From NCBI GenBank assembly GCA_946406115.1, contig OX291561.1, forward strand, positions 3,960,273 through 4,024,272: a DNA stretch of 64,000 nt. The letters run 5' to 3'. The notes beneath the pieces were generated by a model. It was not told where the DNA came from. It was given only the letters and a program-made list of their open reading frames with translations, and searched no databases. Below, piece after piece: positions 10,874-21,739 of this stretch; position 1 is the stretch's first letter, and each line of letters begins with the position of its first letter. The position numbers and the translations under genes were made by a program. This stretch comes from Apoda limacodes. Lineage: Eukaryota > Arthropoda > Insecta > Lepidoptera > Limacodidae.

Positions 10874-13440
10874 CCACTAAGGTGGCAAACAAGCCTACGG
10901 TCCGCCTGATGGTAAGCGGTCACCGTAGCCTATGGACGCTTGCAACACCAGGGGCATCACTCGCGCGTTGCCGACCCTTCAGCAATCTAATAACTTCTTT
11001 TTTGAAGAACCCCATACTGTAGTCCTTAGAGAAAACCTTGGCAGGGAGCTCATTCCACAACCCAAGGGTTCGCGGGAGGAAGTTTCTCTGAAACCGCACT
11101 GTTCGCGACCATTTTGGTTCCAAAGTGTGAGAATGAATTCCCTGTCGATGGCGAGCGGTGCGATGGTAGAAAGTAGCCGTGGGCATCATTTCGAACAATT
11201 CCTCAGAACACAATCCATTGTACAAGCGGTAGAACACACACAGGGAGGCAAAGTCTCTCCTCAGACTTAAGGGTTCGATACCGCAAGTGAGTTTGGGATC
11301 GTCGACAATTCTCACAGCCCGTCGTTGAACCGAGTCAAAAGGGCCAAGCTGGTATCCGGGTGCACCCGCCCAGAGATGGCAGCAGTACTCCATATGGGGC
11401 CGGACTTGCGACTTGTAAAGTAGCAACCTTTGCCCCGACGTGAAGTACTGCTTCGCTCTGTTGAGTACACCAAGTTTTTTGGACGCCAGCTTTACCTTGC
11501 CTAGCAAATGATCTCGGAACTGAACATCGCTGGAGATGTCAACGCCAAGGATCCCAATGCTCTTGGAGATGGAGAGGGGAGTGTTCTGGAATTGTGGGAC
11601 TACAGTGAATGGGGTTTTCTTAGCGGTGAACGCGCAGACTTGTGTCTTTGAAGGGTTGAATCGGACCAAGTTTTCCCGCCCCCAGTCAGAGACCTTAGAC
11701 AGACCGATCTCGATTTGAGACACAAGTTCTTCACGCTTTTCCTCCACAACGGAACGTGGGATGCTTGCACGGCCCGTGTAATAAGCGTCTCCAGTACTGT
11801 CATCTGCATAGCAATGTATGTTGTTGATGTCCAACATATCATTGATGTGCAGTAGAAACAGCGTAGGAGACAGCACAGAGCCTTGCGGGACACCAGCATT
11901 AATGTCCATGCTATCAGAGCAACTACCGTCAACTACGGCTCGTATGCTTCTGCCGGACAAAAAGCTAGCCACCCATTTGCACAAACCCTCGGGCACTCCG
12001 TAAGAAGGCAACTTCGATAGAAGACCCCGGTGCCAGACCCGATCGAACGCCTTCGCTATGTCTAGGCTACATGCCAATGCCTCCCCCTGACTCTCAATGG
12101 CTAGTGCCCATCGGTGTGTGAGATACACTAGAAGGTCACCAGTTGAGCGACCGTGGCGAAAGCCATATTGACGGTCACTGATCAGGTCGTGTTTTTCTAG
12201 GTATCTCAAAAGCTGTGTGTTGATCACACGCTCCATCACCTTGGAGAGGAGAGAGGTTATAGCGATAGGCCTGTAATTCGATGGATCTGATCTATCGCCC
12301 TTTTTGGGCACCGGGTGCACATTTGCAGTCTTCCATGAAGACGGAAATTGCCTAGTGTGGTAGGAAAGCGTGAAGAGGCGCGTGAGTACAGGACATAACT
12401 CAGGAGCACACTGCTTAAGCACCACTGCTGGTATGCCGTCTGGCCCACTCGACTTATGAACGTCTAGGGAAAGCAACGCCCGCCGGACCTCGCGCTGTGT
12501 TATAGTGATTTCCGGCATGGTCTTACCGCACCACGGTAAAGTAGGTGGTACAGCGCCTTCGTCGTTCACATTCGAGTTAGAGGCAAAGAGACTGCCCAAT
12601 AGATCGGCTTTCTCTTTTGCACTGTGGGCCAAGTCACCATCGGTCTTTCGCAGTGGTGGTAATGACGACTGGCAGAAGTTCCCCTCGGCAGCTTTAGCAA
12701 GCGACCAGAAAGCACGACTCCCAGAAGGATAGCTCGCAAGTCGCCCACCTATTTTGCCGATGAATTGGAATTTTGCTCTGGCAGTTGCTTTCTTACTGAA
12801 CCTCGAGGCAGCATTTAATTTGCGTTTTAACTCAGAAATATTCGGATCCTTATTATTACGAGCCGTGGTCCAAGCCTCATACGCAGTTTGCTTAAGAATT
12901 TTAGCTTCTCTGCAAGGCCTATTAAACCACGGTCGTTTTTTGACGCCGGCAGCTACTCGCAGGTTAGGAATGAAACATTCCATACCAGCGAGGATTGTCT
13001 CAGTGACTGCGGCTGCGCAGACGTCAGGATCTTCTGAGCTATAGCAGATCTGCCTCCACGGGTACGATGCATAAAATTCTCGCAATCCATCCCAGTCTGC
13101 CGACTTATAATGCCACACACGACGCCAATTAGTTGGCCCAGAAGGATCGGGTTGTGTGCATGACAATCGAGTCCGGATGAGACAGTGGTCCGAGGAGCCA
13201 AGAGGCGCATCCACTGAGACGGAGTATCCATCCGGACGTGTAGTCAGCAGAAGGTCCAGTAAGGAGCTTGTATGGTCCTCTATATCTGGTATTCTCGTTG
13301 GAGAAAGTACCAGCTGAGAGAATCCATAGGTCAGAGCAAATTCATGAGCAGATATCCCTGCATAGTTATTGGTTCGAGAACTGAGCCACTCACGATGGTG
13401 GGCGTTAAAGTCTCCCAAAATAAATAAAGATTGCCTATAT
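10811..13440 (-). mobile_element. Young 5'-truncated non-LTR retrotransposon (jockey/CR1-like)
   Basis: The element runs from about 13440 (5' truncation point, where conserved endonuclease sequence begins) to a 60-base poly(A) tract, read as poly(T) at 10811-10870. Its 3' UTR is only about 50 bp and ends 'gtggtat' before the poly(A), shared with the copies at 3517, 14780, 18128, 20470 and 47692. The uninterrupted frame and pure poly(A) indicate a recent insertion. I did not find a convincing target-site duplication. Confidence 0.9.
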
Positions 13441-13472
13441 AAAAACGTCTTATTCGAAGCGCGGACTGACAA
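10920..13472 (-). CDS. LINE endonuclease (partial)-reverse transcriptase polyprotein
   Basis: The 850-codon frame encodes the end of an apurinic-like endonuclease and a complete reverse transcriptase; together these nick target DNA and copy the element RNA into it. Visible motifs are GDFNAHH at residues 20-26 and SDHCLI at 94-99 (endonuclease); SSGPDGIP near 341; the RT core NYRPIAI near 399; catalytic DIAKAFD at 471-477; GVPQGSVLSP at 527-536; and YADD at 555-558. A long C-terminal thumb-like region follows, with RPHMEYCCHLW near 690. The N-terminal half of the endonuclease and any ORF1 are missing. The first dozen residues probably come from flanking DNA, so the annotated start is only the first ATG of the open frame. 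The copy cannot retrotranspose as it stands, though its RT is open throughout. The clade (jockey or CR1/L2 group) is not settled by eye. Confidence 0.9.
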   Translation of the reverse strand: MSVRASNKTFLYRQSLFILGDFNAHHREWLSSRTNNYAGISAHEFALTYGFSQLVLSPTRIPDIEDHTSSLLDLLLTTRPDGYSVSVDAPLGSSDHCLIRTRLSCTQPDPSGPTNWRRVWHYKSADWDGLREFYASYPWRQICYSSEDPDVCAAAVTETILAGMECFIPNLRVAAGVKKRPWFNRPCREAKILKQTAYEAWTTARNNKDPNISELKRKLNAASRFSKKATARAKFQFIGKIGGRLASYPSGSRAFWSLAKAAEGNFCQSSLPPLRKTDGDLAHSAKEKADLLGSLFASNSNVNDEGAVPPTLPWCGKTMPEITITQREVRRALLSLDVHKSSGPDGIPAVVLKQCAPELCPVLTRLFTLSYHTRQFPSSWKTANVHPVPKKGDRSDPSNYRPIAITSLLSKVMERVINTQLLRYLEKHDLISDRQYGFRHGRSTGDLLVYLTHRWALAIESQGEALACSLDIAKAFDRVWHRGLLSKLPSYGVPEGLCKWVASFLSGRSIRAVVDGSCSDSMDINAGVPQGSVLSPTLFLLHINDMLDINNIHCYADDSTGDAYYTGRASIPRSVVEEKREELVSQIEIGLSKVSDWGRENLVRFNPSKTQVCAFTAKKTPFTVVPQFQNTPLSISKSIGILGVDISSDVQFRDHLLGKVKLASKKLGVLNRAKQYFTSGQRLLLYKSQVRPHMEYCCHLWAGAPGYQLGPFDSVQRRAVRIVDDPKLTCGIEPLSLRRDFASLCVFYRLYNGLCSEELFEMMPTATFYHRTARHRQGIHSHTLEPKWSRTVRFQRNFLPRTLGLWNELPAKVFSKDYSMGFFKKEVIRLLKGRQRASDAPGVASVHRLR

Positions 13473-13623
13473 ACAAATCTTTCATTTGATTGGTATATTT
13501 TGTTAATTATTCTGTAATATCTAATAGATCTACTGAGTAGATATAGTTTTATTTAATTGATAATAATATCTCACTTTAATAGTCAACTCAACTAAGATTA
13601 TAGGTTTAATTTTTTTGACTTCT

Positions 13624-14060
13624 CGTTTTAGAGTTCCGTAGCCGAAGGGTAATTAGCGGAACCCTATTACTAAGGCTCCGCTGTCCGTCCGTCCGTCCGT
13701 CTGTCTATCACCAGGCTGTATCTCATGAACCGTGATAGCTAGACCGTTTAAATTTTCACAGAAGATGTATTTCTGTTGCCGCTATAATAAAAAACAGAAT
13801 AAAATAAATATTTGAGGTGGCTCCCGTACAACAAACGTGATATTTTGCTCGATTTTGCTCGATATTGATAACGGCAACAGGTAGACGCTTAAAATATGCA
13901 CAGAATATTAAGTGTATAGTCAATTTAAAAATAAATAATTAAATTAAAATAAAACAAATATATTTAAGGGGGGCTCCCATAAAACAAACGTGATTTTTTG
14001 CCATTTTTATAGATAATGGTACGGAACCCTTCGTGCGTGAGTCCGACTCGCACTTGTTTT
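13624..14060 (-). repeat. Dispersed repeat family A, near-complete copy
   Basis: In the opposite orientation it matches 17068-17440 and 58745-59030: head 'caagtgcgagtcggactcac', a middle 'aaacgtttgttttatggga'-like block, a (GACG)n-type tetranucleotide tract (here ccgtccgtccgtccgt), and a tail ending in 'cggaaccct'. It encodes nothing. It is a common lepidopteran repeat type whose class I cannot assign. Confidence 0.7.
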
Positions 14061-14779
14061 TGTTTGTTATAAAAGAACTGTTTTATTACTAAAAGATTTT
14101 TTATTTGATAGATTCGTACGTCAAACAATGTTTGATGCATAAAATTCTTTTGAAAAAGATCGTTAAAATAAATGTTTATCTTATAATACTTATAATTTTC
14201 ATTTTTTTCCTTATTTATTCAAATATTCCCTATTCGTAGGTTTTACGAATGTTTAGTAACAATTTCACCCATAGGATTGTAAATCTAGGGTTAAGAGGGG
14301 CCGAAGGTGGTTTGAAGGCTGAACAAAGTCCTGTTTTTTTAATGTTAGGGACAATGACGTCGGTATTTAGGGGAGAAAACGGAAATGAGTCTGATATCTG
14401 AAACGAACTTTTATATCTCAAATTAAAGAAGGACGGGTCGACAATACAAAATTCTTACTTTTTCAGGGGGATTTACGATATGAAGCAATTTTGTATAATT
14501 TAATGATAATAAAATACAGTCGTGCGCTAGCTCGGCTAAAAGTTGCCCTGCTTGCAAAGCCCTTCGCCACAGAACCGCCCACACACACTAGACATGTAAA
14601 TCCATGCTGACCTGAATCATACGCTTCACGCGGATGTCAGGATAAACTTCTCTCTACATTTACTAAATTCTGAATCAAGTAATACGTTTTTATTCCTTAA
14701 AATAAATGAATATGGTTTTCTTTATGTATCTTTTAAACTATCCTTTAAGGTAACCTTTAGGTAAATATAAACAAAATGT
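14061..14779. other. Unannotated stretch
   Basis: No gene or recognised repeat lies between the family A copy and the LINE fragment. Confidence 0.45.
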
Positions 14780-15118
14780 TTTATACCACTAAGGTGGCAA
14801 AGAAGCTTACCGTCCGCCTGATGGTAAGCGGTTACCACAGCCTCTGGACGTTTGCACACCTGGGGCCTTCCTGGCCCTTCAAAAATCTAATGACTTCTAT
14901 CTTGAAAAACCCCCACACTGGCAATGAGCTTATTCCACAACCCAAGTTTTCACGGTAGGAAGTTTCTCTGAAGCCACACTGCACATAACCATTTAGGTTC
15001 TAAGGTGTGACAGACAATGAATTCCCTGATGGCAAGCGGTGCGATGGTAGAAATAGCTGCGGGCATCATTTCTAAGAACTCCTCAGAACATATGTCGTTG
15101 TACTATCGGTAGACTTAA
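14780..15118 (-). pseudogene. Decayed LINE 3' fragment
   Basis: It starts on the plus strand with 'ataccactaaggtggcaaag', the reverse complement of the LINE 3' end, and continues through 'gcctgatggtaagcggttac', 'caatgaattccctgatggca' and 'agcggtgcgatggtagaaat'. Several internal deletions are evident against 10870-11230. There is no long frame. Confidence 0.8.
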
Positions 15119-15561
15119 GCGGTACATAAATACAGAAGATTTACATCTGCGTATAACTTCTTCAACCTATGATAAAGCTATTGTCCATGCTCATGGATTC
15201 CACAGACCAGTTACCATCACGTCTTCGTACGTCTCGCTTATTCATATGCTTTTTATTTTAATTTTTACTGATCTCTGGTATAAAATTACCCAAAAAAGCA
15301 CATAGGTATAGCAGCTTTTATGATATAGAAACTGCTTGAAACCGCTGAATCAAAAAAAAAAATTGAACCGTTCTTAGGAATTACACCCCAAGTTGACGTG
15401 GGAACACACTTTTATTGTAAAAAACCCATAGTTATTAATCGATATAGGATTAGTTTTCTGGATAACTTTAATTTTAATTTAATTTTATTATTTTATACAC
15501 TATTTTTTTTTAAATAATAAATAGCCTAAAAATCCCACAAAAAAATAAAATAAATCAAACA
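15119..15561. other. Unannotated AT-rich stretch
   Basis: Nothing recognised apart from A/T runs. Confidence 0.45.
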
Positions 15562-15813
15562 CTAGATTTCTCCCGCGGTTTCACTCGTCCTAAATTCGGT
15601 TACCGGTGTAGGATTTCAACGACAACTCCTCAATTATAGGAAATAAACTGATTCACTCTTGACGGTTTCAAGTAGCCTATGTCCTTTTACGGGACTCAAA
15701 CTATCTCAATGCCAAATGTCAACTTAATTGGTACAGCAGTTTAAGCGTGAAGAGATAACAAACAGACGGACAGACAGACAGAGTAACTTTCGCAATTATA
15801 ATATTAGTATGGA
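15562..15813 (-). mobile_element. Short non-autonomous Helitron, both ends present
   Basis: On the minus strand it starts TCCATACTAATATTATAATT at 15813 and ends CTAG at 15562, with A on the plus-strand side of CTAG and T beyond the other end. It is 252 bp long and closely matches 8493-8737 across the 'ccgataaccgaattt' block. Confidence 0.75.
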
Positions 15814-16372
15814 TAGCGGACCCGGCAGACGTTGTCCTGCCCGGAAAAGCAGCGCCTTCATTTAAAAATTTTCGAACGTACACAAAAAATATTATTAAAA
15901 TCTTCCCTGTCGTTTAGGAAAAGATCAGTGATGCACCGACTACAGCACCACCTACCGGGGCTCAATTGTGTTATCAAACCTTGCAGGGACCCACTCGAAC
16001 GTACACAAAAAATATCCCTTAAATCTTACGTGCCGTTTAGGAGAATATCAGAGACACACCAACTGCAGCGCCACCTACCGGGTCCAATTGTGTTTTGAAT
16101 CCATACCGGAAACCATTGAAATATTCAGATAAAATTATAATCCAATCCTTCCAGCCGTTTAGGAGGAGTTAGGTGACAAACCCACGTACTGAAGAATTAT
16201 ACGTAGAAAAAATACCGACTTACACTTGACGTTTTCAAGGAGCCTATGTCCTTTCCCGGGTCTCAGACTAACTCCATGCCAAATTTCATCTTAATCTGTT
16301 CTGTGGTTTAAGCGTGAAGAGGTAACAGACAGACATACAGAGTTACTTCCTCATTAATAATATTAGTATGGA
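15814..16372 (-). mobile_element. Second Helitron-type element with a 123-bp tandem pair
   Basis: On the minus strand it starts TCCATACTAATATTAATGAG at 16372. It keeps the 'ggcatggagttagtctgaga' side of the family and then carries a different interior with two head-to-tail copies of a roughly 123-bp unit. These begin cgaacgtacacaaaaaatat at 15873 and 15996. The end abutting 15813 lacks a clean CTAG, so it is a chimaera or truncated against its neighbour. Confidence 0.5.
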
Positions 16373-16885
16373 TTGAGGTAAGTGTTTTCTACTCTGAAGA
16401 TAGGAGACAATAATTTATTGGTTACCGATTTTAAGAAGAAGAAAACACTTAGCTTTATGTGCTATCTGCTTAATGGGTTGATTTTTACTTTTTAGTGAAG
16501 TTTCAAAATCGGTATATTTTTTTTTCCTAATTTGTATTAGGTTCCTTAAAATAATATATTGATCACCTTCATTAAAATTGGCTCACAAAAGTGAAGATGA
16601 CGGAGAAGAGAAGAGATTAAGTCATTGCCTAGAAATCGGTGAACACACATAAAAAATACGTGTGTAGAAGAAACCTACATATTTGAAATCGGTTAAAAAT
16701 GAATTGACGGTGTAAGGATAAACTCTTATTAAGTATAAAAAGTGCATTTTTTTAAACTTAAGTTTAGATCAAACTAGACCTAAAGCTATATTGTGCCATT
16801 ACAGTGTAATCTCTCTTGTGTATGATCGAGTATGTATGCATGTCATTGGTTACTTATACCATCCCAGCTCCCTCTCTCATGGTTT
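16373..16885. other. Unannotated stretch
   Basis: No gene or recognised repeat lies between the Helitron pair and the LINE C-terminal remnant. Confidence 0.4.
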
Positions 16886-17036
16886 GTGGATTTTTAAGGA
16901 GCTTTGTCCGTTGGTCGCTCATGCTTTTGCAATGTGGCACCACGTAAGGTGCCTGCCTGGCTTCCATGCAGCCCCTGCATAGAGGACTGTTGGTGACGCC
17001 GATATTGAAAAAGTGATTGCTTAGCGGGCAGTGACC
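16886..17036 (-). pseudogene. Remnant of a LINE C-terminal zinc-finger region
   Basis: On the minus strand one frame reads GHCPLSNHFFNIGVTNSPLC and then RGCMEARQAP...PHCKSM...QRTKLL. The spacing of C-x2-C followed by H-C, after a GH-hydrophobic segment and 'SPLCRxC', fits the C-terminal cysteine-histidine region of insect R1/jockey-type LINEs. It is a different LINE family from the one at 10811. No upstream RT was found, and the ends are arbitrary. Confidence 0.5.
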
Positions 17037-17067
17037 TTTTATTATGCCAAAATAAAAAAATTGCGAT

Positions 17068-17440
17068 AGGCCAAGTGCGAGTCGGACTCGCGCACGAAGG
17101 GTTCCATACCATTATCTATAAAAACGGCAATAAATTACGTTTGTTGTATGGGAGACCCCTTAAATAAATTCTTTATTGCAATTTAATTATTTATTTTTAA
17201 AGTTAATGTATAACTAAATATTCTGTGAATATTTCAAGCGTCTACCTGTTGCTGTTTTGTATGGGAGCACGCCTTAATATTTATTTTATTCTGTTTTTTA
17301 GTATTTGTTGTTATAGCGACAACAGAAATACATCTTCTGTGAAAATTTCACGGTCACAGACGGACGGACGGACGGACGGACGGACAGCGGAGTCTTCGTA
17401 ATAGGTTCCCGTTTTTACCCTTTGGGTACGGAACCCTAAA
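17068..17440 (+). repeat. Dispersed repeat family A, complete-looking copy
   Basis: It starts 'aggccaagtgcgagtcggac', has five GACG units, and ends 'gggtacggaaccctaaaa'. It matches 13624-14060 (inverted) and 58745-59030. No coding capacity and no obvious terminal repeats. Confidence 0.75.
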
Positions 17441-18127
17441 AAAGGTATTTATACCTATTCCTTTATACCTATTATATATAATTTTGTTTTCGATTATTTA
17501 CTGTGAAAATATATTGAATTAGATAAACTATTTAAATTCAAAAGCGTGTTTATATATTCCAAGTTTGATTAAAGACGTGGCTTTTACGTTATTTCGGTAT
17601 ACTCGTTGCCTTAACTATACGCTCGTAAATTTAGCCGTTTTAGAGTTAATAGCGTATTAAATTTTGTATTGTACTGTTAGTTTACTGGAACATCAAAGGA
17701 AAATGGCGAAGTTTGATGTAGGTGGACGTAGGATATCTATATACCCTAATATCTTAGACCGTAATGATTTTAAATAAATAAATATTACTGGGCATTTTAC
17801 ACAGCGACATCTAGTAACAAACTAAGCTTGTAGTACCATGTAGGTATACAAGAAAAAGGATACAAATACGTGTATATACATATATTTTTTTTGTCTAAAT
17901 TCATACGGGTACAGCCTTACCAAGTGCGAGTCTGGTTCGCGCACCGAGGGTTCCGTACAGACTTATTATATGTAGATAGATAGTTCCTACATCATGAGAT
18001 CGTTACAAGTTTATGCCTTAATTACCAGTTTTTGGATTTTTTTCTATATTTGAGATGTAACATCTTGCTTTTAGCCAAATGTCATGATTCTAGGTCAACG
18101 GGCAGTACCGCATAGGTTTTGATTTTT
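17441..18127. other. Unannotated stretch with a short family A head
   Basis: At 17925-17960 there is another truncated family A head ('ccaagtgcgagtctggttcg'). Nothing else is recognised. Confidence 0.45.
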
Positions 18128-18292
18128 TTTCTACCACTTAGGTGGCAAAGAAGCACATGGTCCGCCTGCGGTCACCGTGGCCTATGGACGCTTGTAACAC
18201 CAGGGGTATTACTCGCGCTTTGCCGACCCTTCAAAAATTCAATAACTTCTTTCTTGAAGAACCCCATACTGCAGTCCTTGGAGGAAACCTTT
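18128..18292 (-). pseudogene. Short LINE 3' fragment
   Basis: This is the last roughly 165 bp of the LINE family: 'taccacttaggtggcaaaga' at the 3' end, then the reverse complement of the codons for 'GRQSASNTPGVTSVHRPR' and 'CSMGFFKKEVIEFLK'. It has a small deletion where other copies carry 'gatggtaag'. Confidence 0.85.
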
Positions 18293-19030
18293 ATCTTTAC
18301 CTTAAACTTTATTTGATTTATTGTAGTCGCAATATGCGACAAAAATAACCGTATTTTAGGCATATTTTTTATTGCATTGACTTATTTGAATCTTTAGTTA
18401 AATTAATAATTTTGTAAACTTTACCACCATACTTTAAGCGTTTTTTTTTTTTTATTCTAAATATTTTTATTCTAAAAAAACTTTTTTTAATGACTTCAAA
18501 AAAAAAAGGAAGAAGTAAGCATTCTGGCTGTTTTGTACTAAAAAAGACTCCAAAAGTCATACGACAACATTACGACAATAATGTCATATTATTCTGGTTT
18601 CCTTGCCTCCGAAAATTCAAAAAATTATAAGAATTATATCCACATTTAAACCTCTAGCTTATCAAAACACAGTTTTAATCAGAGTCGATGCAAACCGATC
18701 CTCATTGTAGTAATTAATTAAACCGGGGATTAATTAAACGATTCCAATCCGATGTAATGTGACGCGGACTGCAATTAACCGTGTTTGTGGGTTTGTGCTA
18801 TTAAGTTTCGACTAAACTTTCATCTAAAAGCTTTTCCCGGTTGCTACAACGTATAGCAAGCTTCATTGATTTTAAGTGACTATAAATTTCACATAGAACT
18901 TATGGTTCTCTTTCTGAAGCGCTTTTGCGTAAAAAGACTTTATTCCGCGTCACATAATTCGTACTCGAATTTCATACCTGATAGTTTTTTAGTTTGTGTT
19001 ACTGTTTATTTTATATGTATTGGATATGAT
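18293..19030. other. Unannotated stretch
   Basis: No gene is supported. A 'tgacttcaaaaaaaaaagga' segment near 18490 resembles the terminus of the candidate element at 37637-38168. Nothing else is recognised. Confidence 0.4.
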
Positions 19031-19262
19031 TTTTTTTTCTAAACTGTCTTCTGCAGTTAGCTGATGCAACCACTACAGCTTCACCGGACTTTTTGGGGCG
19101 AGACTCTGAAGGAGTCTCAGCCCATATAGCACCCAACGCTAAAGGGCTCCCCGCGGGGGGAGCCTCGGCTTGGGTTGTCGCTCTTGGGGTCGTCCCTTCG
19201 ACCAGCGTGAGCCTCAAACCCGAAGGTGAGTCAGCGCCAGGAGGGGAGTTCCCCGGATATGA
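19031..19262 (-). repeat. Poly(A)-ended retroposon family B, 3' fragment
   Basis: The plus strand starts with a T run, then 'ctgcagttagctgatgcaac', 'ggggcgagactctgaaggag' and the GC-rich block 'ctccccgcggggggagcctc'. On the minus strand this is an element ending in poly(A), like the copies at 32306, 32905 and 59768. Conserved open sequence on the minus strand suggests LINE-derived coding or UTR material, which I could not classify. Confidence 0.65.
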
Positions 19263-19734
19263 ATTTGACTACACGAATAGCGTGAACACATATTACACGT
19301 AGCGCGTTACGTGTAGTATGTGTTGTTACAGCTTGCTGATCCGAAGGGCGTGGGTTCATACAGGTCGAACATTTATGTAACGAATAACAATAAACTTTTG
19401 CGTTTGTCTCGAGTTTTAATTAATTTATTAATGTATTGATTGATTAGTTGATTTATTTATTCATTTATAAAATCGTTAATCTATTTATTATGTAATTAGT
19501 CCTTTTGCACAAACAAACTCTATAGTGGCGAGCTTAATTCCATATGGGAATCTCTACCAACTAAGCACAAGCTAAATAGACAACTTAAATGGCGGTACAA
19601 TAAAGCTAGGCTTAACTTACTAGATATTAAGTTTAAAAAATGTACTTACTTGAATATGAGATAAATACACTGTCAAAAATACATATAATTATATACTTAT
19701 ACATTTGTTAATACCTAAATCATAACTCCATTCA
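19263..19734. other. Unannotated stretch
   Basis: Nothing recognised. A short inverted repeat 'tacacgtaacgcgctacgtgta'-like sequence lies near 19296-19316. Confidence 0.4.
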
Positions 19735-20466
19735 CTGTAGTCCCACAATTCCAGAACACTCCCCTCTCCATCTCCAAGAGCATTGGGATCCTTGGTGTCG
19801 ACATCTCCAGCGATGTTCAGTTCCGAGATCATTTACAAGATAAGGTGAAGCTGGCGTCCAAAAAACTTGGTGTACTCAACAGAGCGAAGCAGTACTTCAC
19901 GTCGGGGCAAAGGTTGTTACTTTACAAGTCGCAGGTTCGGCCCCATATGGAGTACTGCTGCCATCTCTGGGCAGGTGCACCCGGATACCAGCTTGGCCCT
20001 TTTGACTCGGTTCAACGACGGGCTGTGAGAATTGTCGACGATTCCAAACTCACTTGCGGTATCGAGCCCTTAAGTCTGAGGAGAGACTTTGCCTCACTGT
20101 GTGTGTTCTACCGCTTGTACAATGGGTTGTGTTCTGAGGAATTGTTCGAAATGATGCCCACGGCTACTTTCTACCATCGCACCGCTCGCCATCGGCAGGG
20201 AATTCATTCTCACACTTTAGAACCTAAATGGTCGCGTACAGTGCGGTTTCAGAGAAACTTCCTCCCACGAACGCTTAAGTTGTGGAATGAGCTCCCTGCC
20301 AAGGTTTTCTGCAAGGACTACAGTATGGAGTTCTTCAAGAAAGAAGTTATTAGATTTCTGAAGGGTCGGCAACGCGCAAGTGATACCCCTGGTGTTGCAA
20401 GCGTCCATAGGCTACGGTGACCGCTTACCATCAGGCGGGCCGTAAGCTTGTTTGCCACCTTAGTGG

Positions 20467-20512
<46 letters not shown>
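19735..20512 (+). pseudogene. Recent 5'-truncated LINE 3' end with poly(A)
   Basis: The copy begins inside the RT C-terminal region (VPQFQNTPLSISKSIG) and stays open to the stop at 20420, giving about 227 codons in the same frame as residues 620-850 of the 10920-13472 protein. It differs there by only a few residues. The 3' UTR is intact and is followed by a poly(A) run of about 43 bases at 20470-20512. The close match makes it a sister insertion of the young LINE; it lacks the catalytic RT motifs. Confidence 0.9.
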
Positions 20513-20515
<3 letters not shown>

Positions 20516-21468
20516 ATTGACCGGAATAGAATAATTTCACTATAAAAGTGAAAGTTTTTTTTTATTCATGTCGCTTTTTTTATTTAATCAACGATTTGTA
20601 CATAGACAATGTAAACAGTTTACCTAATAGGTTCATAGATGGCGTTATTTACATTAAATTAACTTTATATTTTGATAACATTACAACATTATATTTATCA
20701 CAACCGACAGTAACGTAACGCGTAATGTCGACATCTCCAATCTGACGAAACGGTATGCTAGATTATTTTTTAAATGCTTTATGGACTATAGAGTTGTCAT
20801 ATCAAAACTAGACTTTTGCACTTTGGCTCTTAAAATATTAGAATTGCAGTAAAAATTCGTCACCCAAATGAATTGTGACACAAAAGTAAAAGCTAATTAT
20901 TTTTACCTATTAATGAAACACATTAGTATCAAGTTATTTTACAACAAAGCTAATTTTAAATAGAGGTCAGAAAGCTATAGATTAAATGTAAATACATATT
21001 AATAAGGTTCACTTAATTTTTTTTTAAATATTTCTACAAATTCCTCTGACTTTACCGAAATAGGACAAAGAGTCACACAAAAAATTTGACAATTTCGACG
21101 GCCATACCCAAATGATGTTAACACTCGTGACATCGGAAATATTTTAGAGTACACTATCATAAAATTCATCGTTCCATACTGTAACTCGCCTCAACACAGG
21201 TGACGTCAATGAGCGCCATGGCATCGGTATATTTTACAGTGCAGAGCCTTCACATAAGGTACTCTAATATGTTGTAAAATCGAATGCGCGATATGCGCTT
21301 ACGCACTTTGAAATGTTTCTGATCCCATCACCGCGCTGTGTCATATGTAGGTGAGATTATCTGTCTCATAATCATTCTGTTTCTTGTCGCTCGCAACGCA
21401 AGACGATACGAAAATAATTCGTTGGTTTACATTTCATTGACGACATGTTCGAATTAATTAGTAACTAT
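20513..21468. other. Unannotated stretch left of the DD82E transposon
   Basis: No gene or repeat recognised. Confidence 0.45.
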
Positions 21469-21495
21469 ACTCTATCCACCGAAACGAGTTAATAG
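21469..21495 (+). repeat. Left terminal inverted repeat of the DD82E transposon
   Basis: It reads ACTCTATCCACCGAAACGAG and then TTAATAG. It is identical over 27 bases to the reverse complement of 23551-23577. Confidence 0.95.
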
Positions 21496-21739
21496 AGCAT
21501 TGTCTCTGTCGCACAATCCCTTACAAAAGATAAGGACACAAAAAGGTGAGTGGGCGTCAACTATACTGATAAAAAGTTAAGGTGTGTTCATATGCGATGA
21601 TTTTGTGCGCTCAATAGTAAGCACTAAAACCACTTAAGTATTTTGTATTGAACTTAGAGAAAGAAAGAAAAATATTAAGACAATGTTTTAAAATAAAATT
21701 ATGTATATTTAAATAGTTTAACATATACAATTAATTAAA

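Noticed and set aside
11536..13231. Several 60-110 codon frames on both strands inside the LINE
   Set aside because: They are shadows of the 850-codon reverse transcriptase frame.
13441..13472. First residues (MSVRASNKTFLY) as the true start of the LINE protein
   Set aside because: Homologous endonuclease sequence starts after them and the element is 5'-truncated; they are probably read from flanking DNA.
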